From Gaeumannomyces sp. JS-464 (lineage: Eukaryota; Ascomycota; Sordariomycetes; Magnaporthales; Magnaporthaceae), in assembly GCA_002197995.1 (NCBI GenBank), contig NGZR01000002.1, positions 5,022,001 through 5,086,000 of the forward strand: DNA of 64,000 bases, read 5' to 3'. The position numbers and the translations under genes are program-made. Below, in pieces: positions 1 to 9,713 of the stretch (position 1 is the first letter of the stretch; the number at the start of each line of letters is the position of its first letter). Below the pieces are notes generated by a model. That model saw only the letters and a list, made by a program, of their open reading frames with translations. It was not told where the DNA came from and searched no databases.

Positions 1-2706
1 TATGGATGAACCGTAGGCCCAAGGCGAGGAGATGGATCCTACCTATCAGTCAGGAAGCCCGAGGCGGTGATGACCCAAATCCTGAAGTTGAACGAGTTGA
101 GGTCGAGCTGGTAGCGGAGTTCACGCCGGTCCTGTCGATCCGGGTGGGTTTAGTTACATCATGGCCGGCCTGCATGAAGACTGACGGGCCTCACCTGGCG
201 GTCCTGCGGGCTTAGGGCGGAGCTATCAGCGCCAAGGAACCCCCGATTCTTGCTCCGGGGCTCGGGCTGCATGGCCGTAGCGGTGTCTCGCCGGGCTCCC
301 GGCTCTGTGTGCTATCTCGGCGGGGAGCGCCTGCTCATGACGACCAAGGTCTTCGAGTCGCTCGGCCGGTTATCACAGGCAGCACAGCCGGATTGTGCTT
401 CGAGCAAGCGCGGAATCGCGACAGGATCTGATAGATACCTAGCGACGTAGTCTCTGCCGAAATGCGACTATATGGGTACAAAAAGCAGGGAACCCCAAAT
501 AATCAAGCGAATAAATATATCTCAAAGGCACTGAGCAGGGAGCGGGCAGAAGAAGAGAGAGAAGGGAGGGAGACTCGACGGATTTTTTTTTTCGCATGGA
601 GACGGAGCCGAAGGGGCTCGAGATGGGTGCGCGATTCTGCGGCTGGCTGTGCTGCTGCCGGTAGCTCCCTTCCAAGAAATCCTGCCGGGCTAACACACCA
701 CACCCAACGGCCAGCTCAATCTCGTCGCGCCGCACCGCGCCCACGACAGGGCCACGCTGGGCGACCAAGACAATAGCTCGCCTCGAGCCCACAAGTTCCT
801 GTCCCAAGCAATCGCGGGATGGCGAGCCGCGAGCCAGATGCCAGGCCCATTGTCGACAAGACCCTAAAGCTTGTGCCGTTTTTGGTTTAGCGAAGGAGGG
901 CAGGGATACGCCAGGTGATGTGACGCTTATGTTGTTCGAGGCACTGATTCGAGCCGCTCCAGGGTGTTTGCCAGGCTAGGATTGGTCTCTCGCAGCGACA
1001 GCCCGTTCATGTTTGGTCCCTTGGGGCGTTGCCATGTGCGGAAGGCGGTTGGAGCAAAAGAGACAGGCACACAGGTAGAAGCAAGCGAGGTGCCACAATC
1101 CGGCGAGGAAATAACGATGCCGCCACGAGGCTCCAGGGCCAAGAGGCCAAGCTCATGCCTGTGTAGGGGCGACGCCCGATGCGGCTAGGAAGGCGCCCTG
1201 GACGATCAAATCCCGTTGCGCGCCTGGAACATGTGCTCTGGCTGGCTGCTGCGACTGGGGTGCTGCAGCCACCGACTGTACCCCACCCACACACCAGCTG
1301 TGCACCACCCCCACCCCCACTGCGCCTCCAAGGAACCGGCCGAGGGCTGGGGCTTCACGGCTTTGGCCTTAATGGTAAATAGTGTGGTTCCTTTTGTCTT
1401 TATTGCGGACAGCACCTGGGCTTTGCAGTCTCGGGGAACTGAAGACATCCGAGATGGTGCAGCTTTCCGTAGACCTGCCTACCTAATCCTCGATAAGCCT
1501 TGTCTCGTCGGTAGGCAACCGAGGCACCAGCTGCATCGTGATGGGCACGGCAGCAACAGATATCCGACGCTGACGAAAGCTGCGTCAACAAGAAGGAACA
1601 CGAACGCCAGGGAAAACGGAGAACGCGTTGGGAGTTTGGGAACTCGGGCCAGGGGATCTCTGGAGCTAAGGTGAAAGCCCCCCACCCCTCAATCACCCCA
1701 AATGCGCCCAGGACCGCCGCCGTTCCCTCATGCATATGTGTGTTGGGATGGGACATGCTATGGACTTAAAAGGCTGTGTGTTTCAATCCGTGTCGGCGGG
1801 CGGGCAGCTCGAGACTGAAGTTGCCCTACCCGCCGCCGGCCCACCCAAACCAAGCGGGACAAGGGGGTTAAGATTCTCGTGTGCCTCTTGGTTCCCGCCC
1901 CTCACCCGCAGAGCCGACGAGCCTTTGGAAGCTGGATGCGCGCTGCTAGCATCCATACCCCTACCTGCCCATCCACTCTCTATTCACTGCTGCCTTCCAT
2001 CGAATTCGATTCCTACCCGAGTGGCCACACATCTACATACAGCTCCCCGGCTCCATCATCCCGGGTGGTTTGTTCATCCGCTTCCTAAGCCATCTTCTGC
2101 TGCGCTGCACGCACCGATTGCCCGTGGAGGCGTGATCCAAAAGGCGAGCGGAGAGGCGCTGACGTTGTGTCATACTTCCAAGCAGACTGTGCGCTGAACC
2201 GAGGCCTTGGGCCCATGACGCCGCATGCCGGGGTCTCGGGCCTCTTGCTTCCCGGCCACAGCCCGTCAGCTAGAGTAAGTAGGTGGTTCCTCGCCTTGGA
2301 TGGACATTAGGTGCGCCGCCACGGGAGTAACCTCAGGGGCAACATCGCGGCGTGCCAGCAACCAGGCTTCCGACCAATCCAACACAATCTCAGGTCGCTT
2401 GTCCCTCGTCGCTCTCCTCCTTGGCTGTCCCTCCTCCACGCCCAAGTCCGCCGTTTTCGCGACGCCGCCCTCGGCACCGCCTCAGCCGTGCTAGCTCCAC
2501 AACCCCGATCTGTCGGTTTCATACACGCACGCGCGCCTTGTTTTAGACTTTGCCCTGGATGGACAAAAGCCAAGTGGAGCGGCCCTACACTCCTGTCGCA
2601 GCGTCGCGAGAGACGCTGGCGCCTAGCCTCTATCCTTGGCAGAGCCCGCTCCCTACCCCGTCGGCGCCGGCGCCCAGGCGCGCTCAGGGTTGTGCCTGCT
2701 CCTAGC
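1..2706. other. Intergenic region, no supported gene
   Basis: Short open frames occur on both strands, but none shows the third-position G/C bias, domain signature or paired splice sites seen in the real genes nearby. The last few hundred bases are rich in C and T and are the likely promoter and leader of the gene that begins at 2707. Nothing else is recognised. Confidence 0.5.
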
Positions 2707-4233
2707 ATGGCTTCAGGCTCCTCGGGCTCCTCCTACTCGTCCTCCTCGGTTCGCTATCCGCCCTCGTATGTCCAGGCCCAGACTAGCCCGCTGGACTCGA
2801 CTTGGACTACCCCAACGACGAGATCGACCGTCTCTGCCATCACCTCGAATTCCTCCCAGCCGCCCACCCCACTCCGGCCACTAGACCTCGGCCCCCTGGA
2901 TATCAAGCCACCATGTAATAAGCAACCACCTCCGTCCGCCTCACACTCGTACCGTCTTCTCTCCATCTACCCCTCCCACTTCACCCCTTATTTTAACCTC
3001 CCAACGTCGCGCCTAACGGTTTTGGTCTGCCAGCACCCTATTCGAGCGTACCGCCGACGAGATCACCGTATACCTTGGCCCGTGGGATTTCGAGCCGGCC
3101 GGCGTCGATCACCGCCGCCTCTCATGGCAATGCAGCTACCAAGGGGAGGTCCTGGAGCATTACTGTAAGCTGGCTCCCGCCTAAAAGGGGAGAGCGCGTT
3201 GTATGGTTTGACTGACCGGTATAACCGCTTGAAATGACAGTGCCGGGAGGCTCACCTGCGGACACAATACCGCTTACCCACCACGCTCACCATCGCCGGT
3301 TCGAGGAACCGGGTGATATGGAGCTTTATGTTAACTTTAACGAGCCGCAACGAATACGATACGTGACCGCAGACGGTACTCTTATCCACGACGACTTTAT
3401 CGAGGTCAAATATGTGTTTGCCACCTTTGAAAACTCGATTCGGTTCCAGAGCGATTTGCGGCGCAGGGACCTCGTCGATTTTTTCGATATAGATGTCGTC
3501 TGGTCCGACAAGGACGAACGAAAGGACCGTTTCGGGGCGATAAGGGGCATTGCCACTGGCCAACGAGTGAAGCTGTGGAAGGACATGTATTCGTCGCATC
3601 ACTCCTTGAGCTTCCTGGCCAGTGACCATAGGTTTCGCGAGTACCCTGTGAGTGCTTTCGAACGCGAGATACGGAGCCGAGACGACGCACGCAAGTGGCT
3701 CCGGCTCGACGTCCGAGGGAGGCGCGGCAGCGGCCATGGCACGACCTCGTCCTCACGGCGCATGTCCTTCGGGCGTTTTGGCCGTGGGCGTTCTGTGGAC
3801 GACACGGCAGGCGGCCAGGCCTCGAGCTCCCATCAGCCCGATTCCGGCTCTTCCTCGCACGGCCTCACTATCCGCCACCTCGGGATACAGTTCTCTCGGT
3901 CTGAGGGTAAGACCAAGCACCTACCTGCCCTACCACTTCCCCTTTCCCACATTACTACGAGAGATCCAGCTCTTTTTTTCAAGACTGGCCCCGAGCTAAT
4001 ACACCCCCGTTTTCTTTTTTCGCCATTTTATGTTTCTAGATTTCGAGAGGTTTATACAACGATGGGACCAGGCCTACACAGAGGACAGCGCGTTCAATGG
4101 GGTTCCGTTCCCACTGAACCATTTCGAGCTCCCCTCGGCCGAGCTCCATGCGGCAAATGCAGTGGAGCTTCCAGCGAGCCCATATTCGGCGCTTGAGACC
4201 ATTTCTGAGCCACGAGGCGGCGGGGCGCCGTGA
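2707..4233 (+). CDS. Uncharacterised fungal protein, four exons, one frame break
   Basis: I do not recognise the family. Proposed exons are 2707-2914, 3034-3164, 3241-3906 and 4040-4233. Splice phases match at every junction (GTAATA/CAG, GTAAGC/CAG, GTAAGA/TAG), giving about 399 residues. The N-terminus is Ser-rich and apparently disordered. The middle (residues about 80-290) is folded-looking, acidic and aromatic, with motifs such as YVNFNEPQRIRYVTADGT and WSDKDERKDRFGAIRG. A Ser/Arg-rich stretch follows, and the last exon contains RFIQRWDQAYTEDSAF. There is no signal peptide or membrane segment. Exon 1 starts in one frame but must end in another: after about 2800 the frame carrying LDYPNDEIDRLCHHLEF is the one in phase with exon 2, so one base appears to be missing near 2798-2806. 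Similarity searches could place it; from sequence alone only a conserved-looking cytoplasmic or nuclear protein can be claimed. Confidence 0.72.
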
Positions 4234-5192
4234 CACCCGTGAAAGTGGCCACAGACGGCGGGGCTGAGGCAGGCCCTAGCTGGTAGGGTTTCGGAAGTGA
4301 GAATAATATCGAAGAGGACGAGATATTGCGGTGGTGGTCCCAGGCCGGGGAGTAAAATAGGGTGCTCGAAGTTGGAAGTGATGATTAGTCTGAGGAGTGG
4401 CAAGTCCTGTTCAGTGCCTGCAGTGAGTAGATGGCAGATAACATCATCATCAGGTGGTTGTGAGAATGGGAGCATCGTCTTTTGGATGTTTAGGTAGATG
4501 CGAGGAAGCCCATGTGGGAAAACACGCTGCCGCTGGCAGTTTCTGGGCGCCCAACCAGCTCGCTGAATCAAGCTGAGTTTAGACGTTGGTGTTTCCCTCA
4601 ATGATTGGTCTCTCGGACTTTGGGATTCGAGGAAAGCTGTGCCCAAGTGAGGGCGTTCGTAGGTGTGATGAGGATGTGGACCTGACGAGTCCGCGGCGCT
4701 CCACATCACCCAAACTCCCCATCTCAGGTCGTGTCGCACCTGCCCGGGACCCCTGTATGTCACCACCTGCGGGACCCGCCATTTCGGTCTGGACCGGGGC
4801 CGGGGGGTGTGGGCGACCAAACAACTGAAAGCTTCCCCAAAATCGAGGGGCACACACGTTATCGTTACGTCATTTGACGTGTCCTCACTCAGCGCAGCAT
4901 CAGGCCACGGCTTGGGAAGCGATCAATATTGAAGGCTGTGCCCGACACGCGCGCGTCTTCGGTTGAGCGCGCAGAAATGCCTGCTCTGCTCTCCATAATC
5001 ATACGGAAAACACCTGATTGATTGCAAAAGGCGAAAGGGAGGAGGAGGAGAGCGAAAAAAAAAGGGCTCACTCGGCTCGACCGACTCGACCCAGGGCGGC
5101 CGCAATAAAATACCTGCTGGGGGCTCTGACAAAACCACGTTCGAATCGGCACCCACAACCAAGCACCCACAGATATCACACCTACGCCCGCG
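4234..5192. other. Intergenic region and acetate kinase leader
   Basis: No supported gene. A 259-codon open frame on the minus strand (4074-4853) overlaps the last exon of the upstream gene and has no protein-like features. The final 200 bases before 5193 hold a purine-rich stretch followed by a C/A-rich leader running into the ATG, as expected for a fungal promoter and 5' UTR. Confidence 0.5.
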
Positions 5193-6572
5193 ATGAAGAT
5201 AATACTTGCCGTCAATGCCGGGTCATCCTCGGTCAAGGTCTCGGTGTACGAGATTGCGGTTAGGCATGCGGAGCCGATGCGGGTGGCGGAGGCGCAGATC
5301 AACGGGCTGACGGCGCCGCCACCCAAGCTCACTTACAAGCGGAGAGGCGCCGACGGCGCCGACGTGACGGTGCGCAAGGACGACAACCTCGGCGACAGCA
5401 GCAATATCGGCTCGCAGGCGGCCGCGTTCGAGCGGATCCTGCGCGAGCTGCTCGAGGACGAGGGGCTGCCGCACCTGGCCAGCAAGCGCGACATCGCCGT
5501 GGTGGCGCACCGCATCGTGCACGGCGGCGACGCCGAGCGGCCCGAGCACATCACGACGGACACGCTGCACAAGCTCGAGAAGCTCTCGGACCTGGCGCCA
5601 CTGCACAACGGGCCGTCGCTCGCCATCGTGCGCGCCTGCATGTCGTCGTCGTCGCTGTCGGGCGACGACGACGACGGCGGCGCCGGGCTCCCCTCGTCCC
5701 CGCTCGCGCCGGGCGTCGTCAACGTGGCCTGCTTCGACACCGTCTTCCACGCCTCGATCCCGCGCCACATCCGCACCTACCCCATCGACCAGGCGGTCGC
5801 GCGCGCCAACGGGCTGCGCAAGTACGGCTTCCACGGCCTGAGCTACGCCTACGTCACGCGCGCCGCCTCGGCGTTCCTGGCCAAGGACCCGGCGCAGGTC
5901 GGGCTCATCGCCCTACACCTCGGCTCGGGCGCCAGCGCGTGCGCCATCCGCGGCGGCAGGAGCCACGACACCAGCATGGGCCTGACCCCGCTGGCGGGGC
6001 TCCCCGGGGCCACGCGCAGCGGCAGCGTCGACCCCAGCCTCGTGTTCCACTACGCCAGCGACGTCGGCCGGCTGTCGCCCGGCTCGACAAAGGAGCTGCA
6101 CATCTCGCGCGCCGAGGAGATCCTCAACAAGGAGGCCGGCTGGAAGGCGCTCACGGGCACGACCGACTTTGGCGCCATCGCGGCCGCCAAGGAGAAGGCG
6201 ATGGCGGGCGGTGCGGGAGGCGGCGACGACGAGGCCGACGCGCGCCGGCTGGCCTTCGACCTCGTGGTGGACCGCATCTGCGGCTTCGTCGGGTCGTACT
6301 ACGTCTCGCTGGGCGGGCAGGTCGACGCGCTGGTGTTCGCGGGCGGCATCGGCGAGAGGAGCGCGCTGCTGCGCCGCGCCGTCGTGGACCAGTGCCGCTG
6401 CCTCGGCTTCGAGCTCGACGAGGCCAGGAACACGGCCCTGGAGCTCGGCACCGAGACGGTGGCGGACGTCGGCAGGGAGGGCGCCAAGCACCGGGTCCTG
6501 ATCTGCCAGACGGACGAGCAGTTCGAGATGGCCAGGTGGTGCGCCGAGGACGACACTTTGTGGGAGGAGTAG
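5193..6572 (+). CDS. Acetate kinase
   Basis: This is an ATP-dependent acetate kinase (acetate + ATP = acetyl phosphate + ADP) of the ASKHA fold, 459 residues, in a single exon. The family signatures are in order: the N-terminal phosphate loop MKIILAVNAGSSSVKVSVYE, the VAHRIVHGGD segment, CFDTVFHASIP with the catalytic Asp, YGFHGLSYAYV with the active-site His, TSMGLTPLAGLPGATRSGSVDP with the active-site Arg, FAGGIGERSALLR, and TDEQFEMAR with the C-terminal Glu. It is longer than the usual bacterial enzyme of about 400 residues because of insertions near residues 45-75, 150-170 and 340-350. In fungi that have this enzyme it is usually discussed together with phosphoketolase (Xfp), which makes acetyl phosphate; no such gene is in this window. 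The coding region is very GC-rich at third positions and shows no frame break. Start: first ATG of the frame, directly followed by the conserved motif. Confidence 0.96.
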   Translation: MKIILAVNAGSSSVKVSVYEIAVRHAEPMRVAEAQINGLTAPPPKLTYKRRGADGADVTVRKDDNLGDSSNIGSQAAAFERILRELLEDEGLPHLASKRDIAVVAHRIVHGGDAERPEHITTDTLHKLEKLSDLAPLHNGPSLAIVRACMSSSSLSGDDDDGGAGLPSSPLAPGVVNVACFDTVFHASIPRHIRTYPIDQAVARANGLRKYGFHGLSYAYVTRAASAFLAKDPAQVGLIALHLGSGASACAIRGGRSHDTSMGLTPLAGLPGATRSGSVDPSLVFHYASDVGRLSPGSTKELHISRAEEILNKEAGWKALTGTTDFGAIAAAKEKAMAGGAGGGDDEADARRLAFDLVVDRICGFVGSYYVSLGGQVDALVFAGGIGERSALLRRAVVDQCRCLGFELDEARNTALELGTETVADVGREGAKHRVLICQTDEQFEMARWCAEDDTLWEE

Positions 6573-7110
6573 TGGAGGGAGGCTAGGTTTTTTTTTTTTT
6601 TCTCACTGTGCCACGCAATCCCGGGTTAGGGAATACATGTAGAGGTAGAAGTGCAGTGGATATTTTGAAACAAGCATGATATGTTTACCATGGAGAATCG
6701 AGGATGCATCGAGTTGGTAGAATCCGTCATAGCTACGTCCGTCCAATTAAGTTCAAGATCGATTCGACTTACCAAGAACAGTATACACATCGTGCGTGTT
6801 GTCAGATTGCAGCACGCCACGTTATTTTTTCCCCTTTCTTCCCTCCCGCCTTGGTCTTGGAGTCCCATCGACTTGGATAGGTGGATCGGCGATTTGCGTC
6901 CGCGTGCGGGGAATCCGTGGAGCCATTGAGGCCGAGCATGCTTTTTTTTTTTTTTCTTTGTTCCCCATCCCTGCAACTGCGTGACGGGACGCACGTCTTG
7001 CGAGTCATGGCCCAACTGCCAGTCGCAACTCTCGACCGAGCGCCGGGGTTGGCCGATGTGGTTGCCCAAAGCGGCGGACCTTTTTTCCAACGTGCTTAAC
7101 GGACGGGAAA

Positions 7111-7167
<57 letters not shown>
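7111..7167. repeat. Poly-G homopolymer, 57 bases
   Basis: An uninterrupted run of 57 G residues, far longer than any other G/C run in the window. It can form quadruplex structures and is prone to replication slippage; its exact length is likely unreliable. Confidence 0.95.
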
Positions 7168-7168
<1 letters not shown>

Positions 7169-7860
7169 GTGAGGAGACGTTGCTCCCCACGCTGCGCCGT
7201 GCATGCGGTGCGGGGAACGCGCAGAGTTGTTGTTTTGTTCATTCGATTTCTCTGTGGCCCGTTGTTGTTGCTCCTTTGTTTCAGCGCAGCACGCAGTCAG
7301 CAGCAGCTCGAGCACCCAGACTCGGCTCATGACTGCTGGATCTGATGCCCCGCCGCTGACAGCCAGACAGCCAGCCAGCCAGCCGCCCGCCCTTTGCACA
7401 TTGGCTGCCTCTCGATGGGCGTTTACGCAGGGCACATGTGCTCGTTCAGTCAAACCAGCAGATACGACGGCAGGGTTGGAAATACGTAGGTGGCATGGGT
7501 AAGTTCCGGCCCAGGGATAGGTCACTCTGACAACAACAGGGTCCCTGGCGGATTGTCTGCCCTCCTTCAAAGGTTATTGAACGCTTTGGCCGGTGCAGAT
7601 GTATCTTCTGGTGCAGGGATGATTTTTTCTATTGAATTGACCCTGATTGGGTGGTTTTTGACATGGGGGGCCCAGTCGGTACATCGAGGTGGGCCGTTAT
7701 TTTCGTACGCCGCCTCAGTAGATGAGTATTCATTCCGCTTCCAAAAGTCCCTCGTGATGATGTGTACTATCCAGAGGGATCCCATTCCCAGAAAATGCCG
7801 GCTCCGAGAAGCCAATCGCGGAAAACCGGTCACTGTCCCCCTTTTCCAAGGTGTGGAAAA

Positions 7861-7951
7861 TCAAAGGCGCCGTGTATATATCCCTTGACCCAACCTGTGC
7901 CGGTTTCTTCTGGTATAACCCCCACTTTGTTGTCAAAGGCGCCGTGTATAT
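7861..7951. repeat. Pair of 19-base direct repeats, 72 bases apart
   Basis: The 19-mer tcaaaggcgccgtgtatat occurs at 7861-7879 and again at 7933-7951. Each copy contains the palindrome GGCGCC. Function is unknown; a duplicated regulator-binding site or a relic of a small duplication are both possible. Confidence 0.85.
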
Positions 7952-8499
7952 CCTTTGATATGATGCTGAAATGTGAGAAGCCAAAACCCCACATTGGACA
8001 TTGTGGAGAAAAAAGTAAAAATGAACAGGAGAAGAGAAGAAGCCCATGGCCAACAAACAAGAGAAAAAAAAGTAGAAATAAAACCGTTGCGCCGTCCCAA
8101 TGTTGCCTGAGTCTCCTCGTGTATCCTATGTCAAAGTGCGTATCGTATGCGTGCACCAGACCCCCCTTTTTGCCCGAAAGCAAATCATCCCCTGCTTAGA
8201 CTCTCTCTGAGAGCCTGTCGTGAACGCCGTATGTACCCTAAAGTAGTGTGGAAAGCATAGGAAAAAAGAAGCAAGGCAGAGTAGAGAAGTCCGCTGTGTA
8301 GTGTTGCCGTCGTGAAGTTGTTGCCGCGTGAAGCAGGAAATGGGTGAGACATAGGAAAATTATAGCGAATTGCGGTTGGGGCGGTTTGCCCTGGTTCTGT
8401 GGTGGTGGAGGCAGGAGGGGTGATGAGCCAATCAGCAGGACCGCCTGCTTGCAACAGGGCATGATGCAGGCGAGGAGATCCAAAGAGGGAATAAAATCC

Positions 8500-9388
8500 C
8501 TAGGCGCCTTCCTGGCAGGCGATGGCCATGGCAAGGGCGTCCAGCCCGCTGCTTGGGTTGGATATGGGGCTTGGGCGGTTCAGCAGCGGCAGGTTCAGGC
8601 CCCTCATGTCCCAGGCGCCTCCGGGGATCCCGGGCGAGGGGAGTGGCGTATTGCTATCGACCCTCTTGTGACCGCTCCTGCCGGACCCGTGCTTGCCCGA
8701 GGAGCTCGAGCGGCGCGCGGTGACCGAGGGCCTCGAGGCCGACGACCCGGCTCCTGTCCTTGTAGTGCGTCTCGAGGTGCTGCTTCATGTTGTCGGCGCG
8801 CGTGAACTTTTTGGAGCAGCCGGGGTGCGTGCACTGGACGGCCTTCTCGGCAGTGTGGATCTTGGAGTGCCGCGACGCATGCCCCGAGGTGGTGAAGGTC
8901 TTCTCGCAGCCGTGGCTGTCGCGGTACCGGCACGGATAGCGCTTCCCTGACCTGTCCGTCGGGGGGGCAGCTCCGGGGCTGCTGGCCGAATCGTCCTCGT
9001 ACGAAGCAGTCCTGCCACTGCTTCTGAAAGCGGCGGGCCGCTTGGAGCTCTGCACCTGTGGCGCGTCCGGCAGGTAGTCGTCGTAGGGAGTGTCCGGGGT
9101 GTAGACGGCCGTGTGAGCTCCATAATCGGCGTACATGACGTTGGGCGTCACTGGAGAGAGCGGCTCGCTGCTGGCCTGCGAGTCGTACGAGTCCGAGCGG
9201 AGCAGCTGCGGCGCGTTGGGAGATGACGAGGCGCTCCTGGCCAGAGAGGGGCAGCATGGCTGAGATATGACGTGGCTGGCGGCGGTATATGATAACCTCT
9301 GAGGGATCGAGTAGACGTCATGTGCGGGCGCGGTCGAGTCGTCGTTTAGCAACGAGACCTGTCGGCCTGAAGCGTCCCTGGCATGCAT
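8500..9388 (-). CDS. C2H2 zinc-finger transcription factor, one frame break
   Basis: This is a nuclear DNA-binding protein with two adjacent C2H2 fingers at about residues 150-205. The first is CRYRDSHGC...HASRHSKIH (C-x7-C-x12-H-x3-H) and the second is CTHPGCSKKFTRADNMKQHLETH (C-x4-C-x12-H-x3-H). The long Ser/Pro-rich N-terminus is typical of fungal regulators of development or stress; the finger pair resembles those of FlbC/Con7-type factors, but I do not assign an orthologue. The start is the ATG at 9388. As given, the frame runs out at 8654 shortly after the fingers. Skipping one C in the CCC run at 8746-8748 opens a frame encoding a Ser-rich tail (SGHKRVDSNTPLPSPGIPGG, ending ALAMAIACQEGA) to a stop at 8500-8502, for about 295 residues. 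I therefore treat the short form as a sequence error. Confidence 0.85.
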
Positions 9389-9692
9389 CTTGCTGTGTGG
9401 GTGCTGCGCAGATCTCTTTGTATTATGCGTGGTTGCCGGACCTCAGGATCCAGCCTCGACCGAGTGACGTACGCGGCTTATTGCACTCCAGATAGCTCGA
9501 GTCCCTGGCGCGGATAAATACGCGCCGACGACAATGCGACCACCAATGTCCCGAATTTGGTGGTGCCAGGGAAAAGGTAATGAGCGAGCGAGGGGCGGCC
9601 TCGTGCTGTGGTAGTAACCCAGAAGTGGCAGAGGATGATTTCAGGAGAGCAGTGTGTGCCAAAGCTCCGTTGTGCCAGCGCGCTGTGTTGAG

Positions 9693-9713
9693 CTGTGCTG
9701 TGCTGTGCTGTGC
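9693..9713. repeat. TGTGC pentamer microsatellite
   Basis: Four tandem TGTGC units within a longer CTGTG-rich stretch upstream of the C2H2 factor gene. Confidence 0.8.

Larger units (their letters stand above)
6573..8499. other. Intergenic region with homopolymer and short direct repeat
   Basis: No supported gene. It contains a T-run shortly after the acetate kinase stop codon (possible 3' UTR), a 57-base G run (7111-7167), and a 19-base direct repeat at 7861 and 7933. A long minus-strand open frame (6626-7570) owes part of its length to the G run, which reads as polyproline, and is not taken as a gene. Confidence 0.5.

Noticed and set aside
2949..3033. Alternative first intron with GTACCG donor in the orphan gene
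   Set aside because: It keeps one frame but uses a weak donor and discards the protein-like LDYPNDEIDRLCHHLEF segment; the GTAATA donor at 2915 fits better with one missing base.
4074..4853. 259-codon minus-strand open frame
   Set aside because: Overlaps the last exon of the orphan gene on the opposite strand and lacks coding bias.
5140..5160. GTTCGAATC string, considered as a tRNA T-loop
   Set aside because: The flanking sequence does not fold into the other tRNA arms; it lies in the acetate kinase leader.
6626..7570. 314-codon minus-strand frame with polyproline
   Set aside because: Part of its length is translation of the 57-base G run; flanking sequence is not protein-like.
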